From: Sclerodactyla briareus | Lineage: Eukaryota; Echinodermata; Holothuroidea; Dendrochirotida; Sclerodactylidae | DNA length: 64,000 nt | Assembly (NCBI GenBank): GCA_026419785.1 | Contig: JAODTK010005811.1 | Location: 372,001-436,000, forward strand | Direction: 5' to 3' | Shown here: piece by piece, positions 36,063-47,759 of the stretch | Layout: each line of letters opens with the position of its first letter | Position numbering within the stretch: the first letter of the stretch is position 1 | Notes under the pieces: model-generated | Databases searched by the model: none | The model's input: the letters and a program-made list of their open reading frames with translations, nothing else | Told to the model about the DNA's origin: nothing | Translations under genes and position numbers: made by a program

Positions 36063-36429
36063 TCCCAATACGAGACAACGACATGAAATGTTAAGATTAA
36101 ACAATATTTGGTTTTTTTTTGTTCTCCAAAGTTCGTTATTTGAAAATACATGTATCCTGGTACCCATGTAGTATGTTTCAAAAACGGCCCCTCAAATCTT
36201 CGGTTAACTTGTGATCTCTGTATATAACTGGCCGTTTATATCCATCATGGGATAATCATGGTGCATCAATGGGTCACCGACCAGTCTTGTTCTCTAGGAC
36301 GTATAGAAAAAAAATTGATTTCACAAACATGAGAACACCAAAATTCAAGAACATGCTTCACGGAATTAATATGTGTACGGCGACTTAGACTGCGACTACA
36401 GATATCCAAATACGGCCAAACTTTTGAGA

Positions 36430-36640
36430 GGACGAGTCAGGAAGGAAAAGTTCCTCATACACAAACCCTGAGCTAGCGCTTACGAAAACATACAGAGAAA
36501 AAAGAACCTACAGACTCTACCACATTTCTTAGAGGCAATAACTCTTAAAATAGAATGTTCAGGAAAGCTGTCCACTCATGACCACTCTCTGCGAAAGATA
36601 CTCTCCAACCTGCCTCGTTTTCACGAAACATAGGCGCTGA
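36430..36640 (-). mobile_element. degraded 3' fragment of the CR1-like LINE
   Basis: GTCAGGAAGGAAAAGTTCCTCAT (36436) aligns with GTCAGGAAGGACAAAATCCTCAT at 44841. The match continues weakly through a CTTAGAGG(C/A)AA word and TTCAGGAA(A/G). It therefore matches the C-terminal end and 3' region of the CR1-like LINE at 44830-47092, in the same orientation. Short and strongly diverged. Confidence 0.4.
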
Positions 36641-37149
36641 CTGCCTGTTTAATGGTAACACAGGAACAGGGAGGCGTGATATGAACGAAAAGTCCCTCGA
36701 AATAGTGGAACAAACTTGGAGAACTCATTTCAAAATCACTTCGAGTTCGCCGCAGCGATTATTGCAACATCGTCATTTGAATAACTTTCCGGAGAAATTG
36801 TCATCATATCTGTTCAATTCTAAGGATTACAAGGTTGATCAGATGTATATAGTCACAAACAGTAAGACTAATAAAAGAGGTGCTCCAAACCCACAATTTA
36901 TCTGAACATCTATGACGATTACGCATGTCACTCATGACCTGGGAATTTGCGGATCGATCTGCCGTATTCAGCTACGCGCGCGACTTGGCATCGGATGACT
37001 ATTACGTATGGTACGGTTGTGCAAACGAAGACTTCTTAGATACTTCATAGAGCAGAAAGCGCAAAAAAGGAATCAGCATCAGAGTCAAGTTGGAATTAAT
37101 GCCAGTAAAACAGTTTTTCACATGACAGTCATTAACGACAGCACCTATG

Positions 37150-37565
37150 GTCGTTGGAAATAATTAAACCCTGCCTAGTCGGTATCCTGTTACCATAGCG
37201 CATGGAATAATTGGATGGTGCCCTTCTTAAAATATTTACAATTTGTAATATACACCAGTATATACAGACGATCGTATATGGGTCGCGTTACATGGTTGTC
37301 TGTAAGTGGTTTTGGCGGAATAAATTTGATTTCGTAGAACGACTTAATGATGGACTCTCAATGATATTAGCATGGGTGATACGATTCTGCGAGTGCTAGT
37401 ATTACGTTTGTCTGAGATGAAAGGTCTCAAAGCGCCATCTCGGTTAACGAACCAGTACACCCCTCGACAACCAAAGACGAAGAGCTGGAACGATATTGAA
37501 GGGTGCCTGGGTTTTGTTGGAGTTGTCAGTCATATCTTCCTAATTATGTCATGGGTATAGGATTA
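37150..37565 (+). repeat. duplicated block A4 (matches 52260-52540 and 55385-55540)
   Basis: Shared words are AAACCCTGCCT.GTCGG.AT.CTGTTACCA (37167, 55399), ATTTACAATTTGTAATATACACCAGTATATACAGACGATCG (37234 onward, against 52320 and 55470) and ATATGGGTCGCGTTACA (37275). After that, 37440-37560 aligns with 52420-52540 (CACCC..ACA, GAAGAG, GAAGG(G)TGCC..GG.TTTGTT). A plus frame of 62 codons (37372-37560) covers the last part, but it is broken in the other copy. Confidence 0.6.
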
Positions 37566-38069
37566 GTTGAATTGAGATTGAGGCTTCCTTGAGCAAATAC
37601 AACTGAGAAAGTAATAGTTCGCGGGGAATAGCGATGGCGGACTAACCAGACGAACGCTAGAATGCGGCTAATCATTAAGGCAGCATATCGGCGGGACAAA
37701 AGTTCCGAGACTGGCCACATACATTCCGAACTCTACATCAACGGCTACCAGGTAACCAGTCTCACAAACAGTCCGACCCACCGCAGCACGCCGGTCTGTC
37801 ATTCGGTGCGCCTAGACCCCTGGGCCTATCCCGAGTCCGCCTCACCATGAGACGCTACCAACACCACTGCTGAAGCTCAATCACAGACTGATGGCCCCGA
37901 TGAATACCGAGCTCGATTCGCTGCGGGTCTACCTTCCCGCGGCACCTATCCCAGCTCCTTTGCACGTCATGGCAGAGCCATCAGTAATCCGAATGGCACG
38001 ATTGCCCGTGTCTTGGGCATGACCGTGTGTTCTTCTAAGCCCGTCCTAGTAGCCGTTCTAGCGTCATTT
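37566..38069 (+). other. GC-richer stretch, possibly old coding sequence
   Basis: Base composition rises here compared with the neighbours, and two consecutive open stretches occur. One is at 37662-37850; the other, in a different frame, runs from about 37857 to 38070. Neither has a domain I recognise. It could be part of a transposon protein or of a lost exon, and there is not enough evidence to choose. Confidence 0.25.
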
Positions 38070-40270
38070 GATGGTTCAAACTGTCACAGCTAACGCATAT
38101 AATGATTCCGTCAACGATCCCTAAGCGTATAATACTCCAGTTTTCGAGTTACAGTTTCTTGAGATGATATGACATGGTGAGTCCAGGTCATCGTGGAATG
38201 ACCGCAGTTCGACGTTAACGTACAGTTGCAGAAACGATTTTGAAACCCCCCTGCCATAAATTACAAATCCTGCCATCACAAAACGTTACAGATATCCCCC
38301 CATACTTATCAACAATCACATCCGAAAACATTTGGGATGAATTGGTTGCTGTTTTCAAATAGTTTGAATGATAAGCCCGTAACGATACTGCTATGAGGGG
38401 AATCTGACCGAATCTCGTCTATTTCCCCGAACTGTCTGTGGTGAGCATGCGCACTTAGAATACGAACTGGCTTATACACAGGAAAAGTTTACAGTTTTTA
38501 GTTTAAAAACGTCGTAGTGACTGTTGACCGCTGATCGGCATAGCTGAAATCTCGTCTAAAAGGTCGCGCGCGTTTGTTTTTTACCCATGGACTTCAATTG
38601 TCTTACGTATGTTCTTTCTTTCTTTATGGCCGTAAGTAGTAATATGGACGCCACCTATCGCGGAATAGTTCATACAACCCTTTACCGATCGTCATATCCA
38701 AGCGTTACGATAATGCTTCTACCATAACATCGGTCGGGAAGAGATCGGTTAAGCTTAGGCTATCACTAGTTGGAGATTGCTAGTCGGAGTTTCGTTAACT
38801 AATTAGTTTGCCAAATGTCACGAACGACAGGGTACTGTCCCCAATGTGACAAGTCATCCAGTCAGAAAATAAACGACCCCAGATGTTTGACCACTTAGGT
38901 TAACAGTGCTTTAGGCGTATCAGTATGAGGGAACGGTCTATATAAAGTCGTACAGGCTCGAAGAATTCAATTTTACCATTACAAACTACTTTCCAACCAT
39001 AACCTCAATTACCACGGGTTGGGGATGAAATCGGTGTAGTGGTGTTTGTTTCCATTTTGTTTGTGGCGTTGCGGGTTTTTTTCATAGGGTTGGCATTAAT
39101 TGCAGTGAGTCTGAATGCGAACCTGCTTCTTTAGGAATAAGATTACGTGTTGTTTTTACTCTGTAACACCTTCACCGTGCCCGAATAACTCATGTTAGAA
39201 CAGACCCTTGTTTATCTAAAATGTGGTTTAAAAATTGATGTTTTACCTAGGTTTACTGAAATCGACAAATTCAGTTTCGTAAACAACCATCACATCTCAC
39301 TAGACGTTGCAAAAAGAGCGTGCAAACAGAAGCGTGCCAACGAATTGAACAGCTGCAATTGTGAAGAGTGTGGTTTTTTTTTTCAGAATTGAGAATTCTG
39401 CCCCGAATGCTGACATGCTTACAGAGTCACCATATTCCTTCTCCTCAGCTCATTTTTACTACCCCCCCTACCCTCCCCTCCCCCTCCCCTTCCCTCCCCG
39501 TCTCCACTCTCCATAATAATCTTCGGCTGTTGATATATATCATTCTCAGCCTGTCCAGGGTAAATTTTCGGCGGATAGGGACCTGCATTTAGACGAATTT
39601 ACATCGATGATTGAAAGCCATTGATGTTTGACAGATCTGTCTGGTAATAATTACCACACCCTCGTCGTCATTTTTTCGAATCGTTTTGTGCTGGTGCCTC
39701 CAATTTGCTCGAGGAGTGTTGTTCTCCTTCGTGTTGTTTTTTTTTTCCGTGATATACTTGCGAGCAGATTCTCGCACTTATGCAGGCCCTGAGTGGTGCA
39801 TCTGGCGAGTCCTTCTCCATGGCACGGAAAATACAAAATGCCCTCTGGTGTACCCTAATGTGGAGGTTTGAGGTCCATCACACCAGGAGGCAACTCCGCG
39901 TTTTTGTCCCTGCTCCAATCCATTGAGCGCCCAGTAGAAGGCGACCGGATATGTGAGCCACAATCTCCTGGTGAAGACCGCGCTCTGCCGGCTGTGCCGA
40001 CCACTCAGTGCAATGTTATTGCAATGTTCTGTCTGTGACATGTGCTCGGGTTCTGTAAGTTCACAGAGTTGGATACATTAGTAACAACGAGTAACTTCAT
40101 ATAGAGAAAACCCTCGCGTCACTAACAAATTGCTGTGATATGGAGGAATAAACAACATCGTGATAACAAAGACCGACCACCTACGCCCACCTAATAGTTC
40201 TAATGTAATCTATTAATTTTCGTTTCATGATTAAGAGCTGTTGAAATGGTGGATATCAATCTTTATAATC
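38070..40270 (+). repeat. duplicated block B1 (matches 30290-31880), with insertion
   Basis: Counterpart of block A1. TCACGAACGACAGGGTACTGTCC (38819) matches 30685. A pyrimidine tract (39450-39510) precedes GATGATTGAAAGCC (39606), and GACATGTGCTCGGGTTC (40037) matches 31647. Relative to block A1 there is an extra GC-rich segment of about 280 bases at 39755-40034. The rest aligns with frequent small indels. Confidence 0.65.
39755..40034. mobile_element. 280-base GC-rich insertion within block B1, possible SINE or MITE
   Basis: The flanks join directly in block A1 (31630-31650), so this segment was gained here or lost there. It is GC-rich and lacks internal repeats. Two or three minus frames are open through it (39778-40041), which is expected for a short GC-rich piece. 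No clear tRNA-like A and B boxes and no terminal inverted repeats were found, so its class is open. Confidence 0.35.
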
Positions 40271-40789
40271 CATCTTTGTATCAATACATTAAATTTTTAT
40301 ATTCAATACCAAAATCCCTCGCTGCAATGACAAGTATACTTCAGTGAATCTTGTCTTAAGCTTCACTAGACACAAACCCAGCATGAATTGGAAGAGATAG
40401 CATAACATAACACGCGCCAGAAAATCATACTCCATCTTATTACAAGATCGTTCACCCTAAATAAACATGCTTCACCAGATCACGTTTATGTATCACCCCG
40501 TAGCTAGCTAACGATGTATTATTTAGTTTTACGAGGCAATTTCGTCTGCTCTCAATTCATCTCCTTGTGATTGGGAATATGAAAAGTGTCCTTAGGGAGA
40601 GATCAAAAACCGTTGTGATTAGATTGGATAAAAACAGTTCAGAAGTGCTTCAATGATCGTCCGTGAAAGGTAAAAATCGATTGGTTGTATAAATGGGAAT
40701 ATTACTACCGCCGCTCGCGTCTGATCACACCGGTGTGTACTATACAAGTTCATTTCCTTGATACGGGTATAGATGCGTCCAGGGCGGCG

Positions 40790-41660
40790 GATTGGTGTTG
40801 CGATTGAAGGGGGGGGGGGGCGAATCACGTAGCGTAGAAGAAAAGTTTTACGTTTGACCAGACCCTTAGCTTGCGGAAACGGCACTCCCGTGCCATAGGG
40901 GACAGGAAGCAGCATCCTTCAATTGATTCACAAAAAAAATGTTATTTCAGGAAAAGAGTTCTCCAAAAATTATTGTTTAGGGATCAATTTCAGGTGTTGC
41001 GTTGGGTGCTGTGACATATGAAATACCATGAAAGTGAGGTTACAGTCATGAAAGGAGCCCAATAGAAATAGGCAATGGCAAAAACAACTAGGTCCGTTTT
41101 CGCGCGAAAGCGCGGAATTTTGCAGAATCCAATTGACCAACGACATTTCACTGAACCTTCTTTGACCTTCCACTTATATAGAATGCCTGAGTTTTTTACC
41201 AAAGATTAATGCCCCCATTTTGATTCTATTTGCGGACCACAGGCGCATGGGAGGGACATTTCCAATAGGGGACCAGGCAGGTGGCTAAATGAGTATAACA
41301 CAGAAGTAAAGCCGCAATTGCGCGCGACGCGCTCACGGATTCTGTTTTCACTTTTGGACATACATCGTAAAAACCAGGCAATCTTCGGAATTAAACTTAT
41401 CCTCACCTGAATTGAATCTGCCTTTGCCAGATGTTTGTGGCGTTCCCTGGCCGAATATTCGATGGCTATTGTATTGGCTCAGTATGTGCACCGTGTATGC
41501 ACACAACGGTAAATAAGTGGTCGCCCCCATGCATTGATTGCTTTAATATCTATTTCAAATGTGCAAATAGCAAGTGGAGAACACTATCTAAGCGGAGCGC
41601 CATCATGGTTGGCGCGGAGTGCAATAGGAAATTTTGCGTAAGCACCCCAGATGGCCGGAA
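40790..41660 (+). repeat. dispersed repeat family X, third copy
   Basis: Matches 20161-21000 throughout. Landmarks are GACAGGAAGCAGCATCCTT (40900-40918), GTGAGGTTACAGTCAT (41035-41050), CGCGAAAGCGCG.AATTTTGCAG (41101) and GCGGACCACAGGCGCATGGG (41232-41251). These are followed by CTTATCCTCACCTGAAT (41396-41412), TGTTTGTGGCGTTCCCTGG and CTAAGCGGAGCGCCATC (41588). It sits inside the duplicated-block region and is absent from block A, so it inserted after that duplication or was lost from A. Confidence 0.75.
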
Positions 41661-42159
41661 ATGACCTCTCCCGGCGTTTCACGCTGCCGCGTACAGCTTC
41701 AAATATGGGCATTTGTGATCACAAATTCGTAATCGGTCGAAATGTCTACCATTTTGTCGACCTCGGCCTTATCGCTGCCCCAGACCTTTTTGGCCAGAAT
41801 ATACAACCATTTGTGCACCATATATAGGAAAAACACGACTCACCCAAAAATTTGGGACATTTAGCAGCTTTAGCTCTACTATCCCCAAAACATGATATGG
41901 ACGTCATTGCCCGAACGAGGCGGGAAAACTCGAGTAGCAGTTATCTGGAGAAAACATGCGCTGAAAATCCCACCCACTTGATCGCCTAGGCTAAATCGCG
42001 CGCGGTCGAGGGAGGATGGAAAAGGACCGGAGGCTACATGCGTTTCGTATCAACAAGAGGTTGCTGGTAGTTTTAAGGTCAATGAGAATGTTGTGGTATG
42101 ATTCCACCTCACAAATGAGTGTAAGTTAGGGGCCAATGAGGCGGAAAGTTCCATGGTTG

Positions 42160-42479
42160 ACAACAAACGACAAGACAACAAACGACACCGACCACAACGA
42201 CAACAACAACGACGACAACGACGACACGACGACAACAACAAACCCAACAACAACAACGACAATGACAAGACAACGAAATATACAACAACAAAACAACAAC
42301 CACAACAACAACAGTAATAATATAACAATCTTAACAATAATAACAATAATAATAATAATAATAATAATAAAATAAAATCATATATAATAATAATAATAAT
42401 AATAATCTAAGAATATAATAATATAATAATAATAATAATAATGATAATAATGATAATAATAATAATAATAATAATAAAA

Positions 42480-42522
<43 letters not shown>

Positions 42523-42533
42523 TAATAATAGTA
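42160..42533 (+). repeat. compound AAC/ACG to AAT microsatellite
   Basis: ACAACG and ACAACA triplets (42160-42315) grade into AAT/ATA triplets (42320-42533) with short interruptions. The translation products on either strand (Thr/Asn-rich, or Val/Cys/Leu-rich on the minus strand, up to 98 codons) are artefacts of the triplet repeat. Confidence 0.9.
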
Positions 42534-42596
42534 GGCTACATCAGTTTTTATAGCGCAGTATACACACTAAGTGAGAAGAGGTGCGTGACTCGAGAA

Positions 42597-42669
42597 ACCG
42601 CCCGCCCGCCCGCCCGGCGTGCATGAAACGATCTTCCAAAACGCCCGCCCGCCCGCGTGCATGGAAACG
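42597..42669 (+). repeat. two-copy 42-base repeat with CCCG tetramers
   Basis: CGCCCGCCCGCCCG followed by CGTGCATG(G)AAACG occurs twice, at 42599-42630 and 42641-42669. The CpG-dense island is conspicuous next to the AAT microsatellite and is the most CpG-rich spot of this part of the window. It has no coding content. Confidence 0.75.
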
Positions 42670-42892
42670 CAGCTTTATCTGTACGATGAATCATAGATCT
42701 GTACAAATCATTTTTAATGACGGATACAAATAAATTATAGATTAAAATGATTATTATATATATTATAAAAGTATTATATATTGATTATAAAGTTATTTCA
42801 GCTGTTCAGGTTAAGTTCTAAAAGTCATCTGGTGAACAATAATAAATAGCTCTTCTGAATTCTGAAGCAGTTTCCTTGTTACAAAAATCCAC

Positions 42893-44210
42893 CGCTGCTT
42901 AGTTGCTACATGTCTCCACTTGTCTGGGGTGGTGACCGTCGCTGTTTAAGACGTATGAGGAGTATACATTTGTTATCCTTCACAACATATGTTGTATATT
43001 CTAATGACCATCGTGTAGGATCAAAGTGAGGATAATTATTGTGATCAAAGTAAGATTAACATGATCACGTTATGCAGTCAAATTTCAAATTGACTCCCGT
43101 GGATATAGTATAAATCGTGTAAGTAGCTGACACTGCACAATCTACTAAATTGTGTCAAGGCGATAACAAAATACCAGGGTGCGTAAATAATTGAGCACAT
43201 GTGTTTCTTAAAAAACGGAAACTGTAATTCAATAATTTACATAAGATGAAATACGGGTAGCGTACGTAGTGTCACGTCAATGTAAGTGGTGAATGAGTTT
43301 GTGCAGAGTTCTCGGATCGTTTACCAGAAGGTGGGTAGCCGGTCCGCATTACAGCAACGCAAGTTAGAAATAGCGACAAACATATAAAACCCCGTATGGT
43401 TGTGCTCAAATCCTCACATGATCTAAATTAATCATGGCCCTTCACATAGGCTCTCTAACGGTATTGTGGGGATAGGGATAATTCCAAACTAAACAAGTTG
43501 CGGAATATAAATGTGGCATAGTAAAAAGTAGAATTTTTTTGGTATAATAGTTGCAGGAGAATCTTCATCATTTAATCAATCTCGGGAAAACGTTGAAGGA
43601 AAACATGGGGAAATATTCAAAATAGAAAGAAAAGAGATACAGGTAGATACAACCGCACACGGCTCGCAGTAATCATGTCTCAAAAATTTGAACTGGCAAA
43701 ATTGCAAGCGTTATTCCTCCTGTAACTAAAAGATTGGAGTAGCACATGCCGAGCAGCGCAGCAGTCGTCCAGAAAGTGAAAGGAAGGGAAACATGCATTC
43801 GCAGTAAACAATCGGGAGATTGATACAGCCTTATGAACACCCAATCCCTTACCAACACTCGCCAAAGGTAATACAGTTATTATTTGAGCCAACGCTTCGC
43901 ATCTGACTCCCCGGCAACGAGGACCGTGCATCGGTCCCATCACGAAGTTCGTTAATTGAATAACACCCCTCTTATTTACGTAACTCGCGGATGGGAATTG
44001 TCGCTCGAAGCTGCAAACCTGCGTCGCATAGGAGGGAATCAATCCTTCATCGTCTTCACGAGGAAGAAGAACAGATGCTGGTCGTGAATGTTGCCCACTA
44101 AATGGCAGGTCGCATGTCCACCCGATGCTAGGGCTAAGGCATTCCTCTTTTTATTCCCCATAGGAGAGGCATTTAGATTGAACTTTTGCTGAAGGGACAA
44201 CGCCCGATAC
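42893..44210 (+). repeat. duplicated block B2 (matches 33345-34460; end also 59100-59290)
   Basis: Counterpart of block A2, displaced by about 9.5-9.7 kb. CGCTGCTTAGTTGCTACATGT (42895), TATTCTAATGACCAT (42995) and GCGACAAACATATAAAACC (43374) are early matches. GTTCGTTAATTGAATAACACCCCTCTTAT (43947 onward) pairs with 34235-34275 and with GTTCGCTAATTGAATATACATTCCTCTTAT at 59169. GTTGCCCACTAAATGG (44090) and TGAACTTTTGCTGAAGGGACAA (44181) complete the match. Confidence 0.65.
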
Positions 44211-44829
44211 TTGAATAATACGATCGGATTATATTTAATTAGGAATTGGGGTTGGGGTTGAAGTGGCGTTCAATCAATTGCGCATTCCCCTAAGTTCCAG
44301 TAATATAATCAGGTAACGTCGTAATGATTTCATTTGGTGGGTGTTTGAAGTGCAACTCACATAAATGGTTTCTCAAATTGCCTAAATCGTAGCGTATGTA
44401 TATATAATTGATTTTGCTTTAATCATGCGTCCGGGATTAAATTAGGGATTCGACTTAACGTTATCCAATGAGGCGAGTATTCTTGTTCAGGAGTGCGTAT
44501 CGGCCTCTAGGAATAGGCATGATTTATTCTAGGGATGAATGAAATTCATTCTGTTATGATTCATATCCAAAGTACGATTGCCTGAATGAGCGTTGCACGT
44601 AGTGATGTGCACTGATGGCCTGTTAAAGGTTGAATTGGAGGTGGAAATTGATAATCTGACGTACGGATCAACATTGCAAAAAAGTATATGAATTCGCGTG
44701 CTATGGACCCAAAAGGTAAGCTTGCGTTTACAATAGATTTAATGTAAATACAATGTTTATTCATGACCAAACAATCTAATAGCAATTAAAGCACACAAGC
44801 GTTACTCCTGCGGGTTATTAGTTTAGTTA

Positions 44830-47092
44830 GTTAGCTGAATAAGGGTCAGGAAGGACAAAATCCTCATAAAACGACCCCGGAGCCACAAACATCCCAGGAA
44901 AGAAAAATGAAACCCAACACTAAAATAATGCGCCCGTGATTCTGAAAAATGAATCAAGACTGTCTTGAACGCATTAACACACTTAGAGGACAAAATTTTC
45001 AGGAAGACCCAATTCCACTCATAGATCAACTCGTGCGAGAAGAAAGATTTACGGAAATGGTCCAATTCTGCAGCGCTTGCCACGAAGATTGAGACAGTGG
45101 CCTCTAGTTGCAGTAAACATGAAAAATTCAAAGAGTAGTGGAAGGACAGGCCACGAGTCCATGGACAATTGTGAAAACCTGGATCAAGGTCACCCCGAAT
45201 TCGCCTCAGCCCATGGCTAGTAGACCGAGAAGCCTAATCTTTCTCGTAGGATAAATTTTTCAGGACAGTCAATCAGTCTAGTTGCCCTACGATGAACGTT
45301 TCAATAACCGGCTTGTCTTTTGCAAAGTAGGGATTCCACACTTGTAATGAATATTCCAGGCTGCGGTCTCCCAGTTGCTTAAACGCCTGACAACAATATC
45401 ATTATCCAAGGAAACTGAATGACGTCTAATCAAGCCAAGACATCCAATAACCTTTTCTAGCAGCTTCGGCACACTGCTGGGAAGGTTTCAAAGAAGAATC
45501 AAAACAAACACCAAGATCTTTTTCTGAAATCACATCTGAATATTTTGGCCATTTAACTTGAAGGAAAAGCGTTGCGATGGTGCAAACCAACAGGATAAAT
45601 TTGACTGTCGACATTGAACAAACATTTGCCAGTCGGAAGACCATTTGGAAAATTAACATATCCAGATCCTTTGAAACAATGTACAGCATCATCATTCGAA
45701 CAGACCTCCCGATACAACTGGTATCGTCTGCGAAACTTCTAACCCAAGAATGAACAGAACCTTCAAGATCGACAATATACGTCAGAAAGGTAACGGTCGA
45801 GACGATCCCTGAGGAACACCACTAGTGCCTTTTGCCAAGAAAGACGGACCGCCCATTAATGACAAACTCGTTGTGCCTAATTATGAAAGCCAACAAAAAT
45901 CCACGTAAGGGACATTCCCTCAATGCCAAAGCTCTCCAATGAGCAAGAGACGCGTTTACTTTTCTTGAAAACGGAGAAACAGTGCTCTTCCTCCAATTCA
46001 TCCGGAACAATACCTGTGGCAGAGTCTTATTGAAAATAATAGCTAAATGGAAACCGGACAACTCTTCGGCAAAGGATTTTAGTAGAGGATTAAACTCCGT
46101 CAGGACAGGAGCTTGGCAATGTGAGCTTCTGAGTTTCTCCTTTACTAAAACGAGGCGAGCACACCATATTACCAAGTCACTATGCGGGAAACCCCGACAA
46201 ACTAGGTCACCAGAATTATCCAAGTTCTCATGAGTAAAACAGACGAGAAATAATAATTGAGAAACTTACCCATCTCCTGGCTTATCGATGATTGTACTAC
46301 CCGAGGCGGAATCTATCAAAGGACCATGCTGTCCTTGACTTTCTTCTTCCCCCTCCCATAGGAGAAAATGCACGAGGATTCTCCTTGATCTTCGAGGCAT
46401 CTTCCTCTCAAAATCAAGTTTAGCATCAGAAGCTAAACTCCCTGAGACAAGCTTTTGCTGAACTTTAAATTGCTCTAGATCATACACGGAACCCAGAGAA
46501 CGATAAGTCCGCCATAAATGTTGCTTACGTTTGATGACCAGAAAAACTTCCCTTTCATCCAAGAAGGCCTCTTTTTCTCAACTGCGGCTTTTCCTCCAAG
46601 TAACGTAACTTCCAGACCTCGTTAACCCTTTTCAAAGAAACCATTCCAAGAGTCAACAGCATTCGTACTTTCTAAACAATTTACGGTTACGCCAAACTAT
46701 TTCGGCTTACAAAAACCTAAAGGCCATCGACAAGTGTCCTTCGCGAACAAGGAACAAGCTCTAGACTCTGTGGGATATGACGGAAAACACATTGAAAGCT
46801 AAATTCGTGATCACTGCACCGCGCTTACACAGCTCTCTACATTATCTACAGAATCTGATCACTGCTCAAAACTAAATCCAAAATATTAGCTTCTGGTAGG
46901 AAAATGTACATGCTTAGAAAGGAAACAATCTCGTGACATTGAAAAAGCCAGATCCATGACTGCCACACTAGTACCATCTGACCAAGAAATATCTGATAAT
47001 TAAAATCCACCCATAATGGTTGTACTCTTCCTAGAACTTCGAAAAGCATGTCGAAAGAGAAGTTTGTTGTCCAAGCTATTTGAGCACGTCAA
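44830..47092 (-). mobile_element. CR1-like LINE, 5'-truncated and decayed
   Basis: Read on the minus strand from 47092, the end of the endonuclease comes first: a VDFNYQ site standing for GDFNYP (46991-47011), then LPEANILDLVLSS near 46880. The linker follows (46560-46280; KRKQHLWRTYRSLGSVYDLEQFK). The polymerase shows GVPQGS (45804-45821) and FADDT (45720-45735), then SEKDLGVCFDSSLKPSQQCAEAARKG near 45480 and CLGLIRRHSVSLDNDIVVRRL near 45400. A C-terminal tail with WN and FKT words ends near 44860. Catalytic Asp residues are present, but frameshifts and stops break every frame. The 5' break lies at the edge of the GAGTAC array. Confidence 0.85.
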
Positions 47093-47297
47093 CTTGTAGT
47101 GGAGTCCAAATTGGAGAGTACGAGTAGAATACTAGTACACAGCACCAGAGTACGAGTATGAGTCGAGTACAGACCGTGAGTAAGTATGAGTACGATACAC
47201 ATTTTTTGGATCTCAGAGTACGATTCGCTACGAGGTACACCACACCTGAGTGCGAGTACGAGTCCAAAGTTCATGAGTACGAGTACGAGTACAATAA
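47093..47297 (+). repeat. GAGTAC hexamer array 1 with TTGTAGT edge
   Basis: A degenerate run of GAGTAC units with GAGTAT, GAGTCG and GAGTCC variants. It starts immediately after CTTGTAGT (47093-47100), followed by GGAGTCC. The edge matches, in sense, the minus-strand edge of the GAGACC array at 17955-17971 and, inverted, the end of the second GAGTAC array at 49254-49268. Frames through it are serine/tyrosine/threonine-rich artefacts. Confidence 0.75.
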
Positions 47298-47759
47298 AAA
47301 ATGTCAGCAAACTTGTGTAACCTTGTGCTGATACAAGTGCCCAGGTGGGAGCACTGAACGAATAACATCAATGCGTTCGTCAATATCCTTTTGACTCTAC
47401 TTGAAGCATGTAGGCAAACTTTTCATTGCATTGCGACCGTCTAGTATGGGCTGCTGGTTCGAGTATACCCTATCGGAATATACCAGTCGCGAATTAGCGG
47501 CTAAGGCAAGTTTAGTGCATTTGCGTACGCAGGGCAGTTCCTCGGGGCTGACCCCCTCCCTCATACCCAAATGACCACTAACATTAACACAATACCACCT
47601 TTTATTCTTTGACATCATACAGGATGCTCATTCTTCTGACAGTGGGTGTGTGCGTGTGTGGTAGGTGTGTATATATAGTACGTCTGGCTTGTCGGACCGA
47701 TAACTGACCACCTGGATAATTAAGCTCATCTTGGAATGTGTGTTCCCCTGATAATACAT
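47298..47759. other. no gene seen; short GT-rich patch
   Basis: A GTGTGTGCGTGTGTGG patch lies at about 47644-47660. No coding domain. The frame at 47397-47618 (minus) is unsupported. Confidence 0.35.

Noticed and set aside
42050-42346. 98-codon Leu/Val/Cys-rich minus frame and Thr/Asn-rich plus frame
   Set aside because: Both are direct translations of the AAC/AAT triplet microsatellite.
47089-47310. Ser/Tyr/Thr/Leu-rich frames at 47.1 kb and 49.1 kb
   Set aside because: They are produced by the GAGTAC hexamer arrays.
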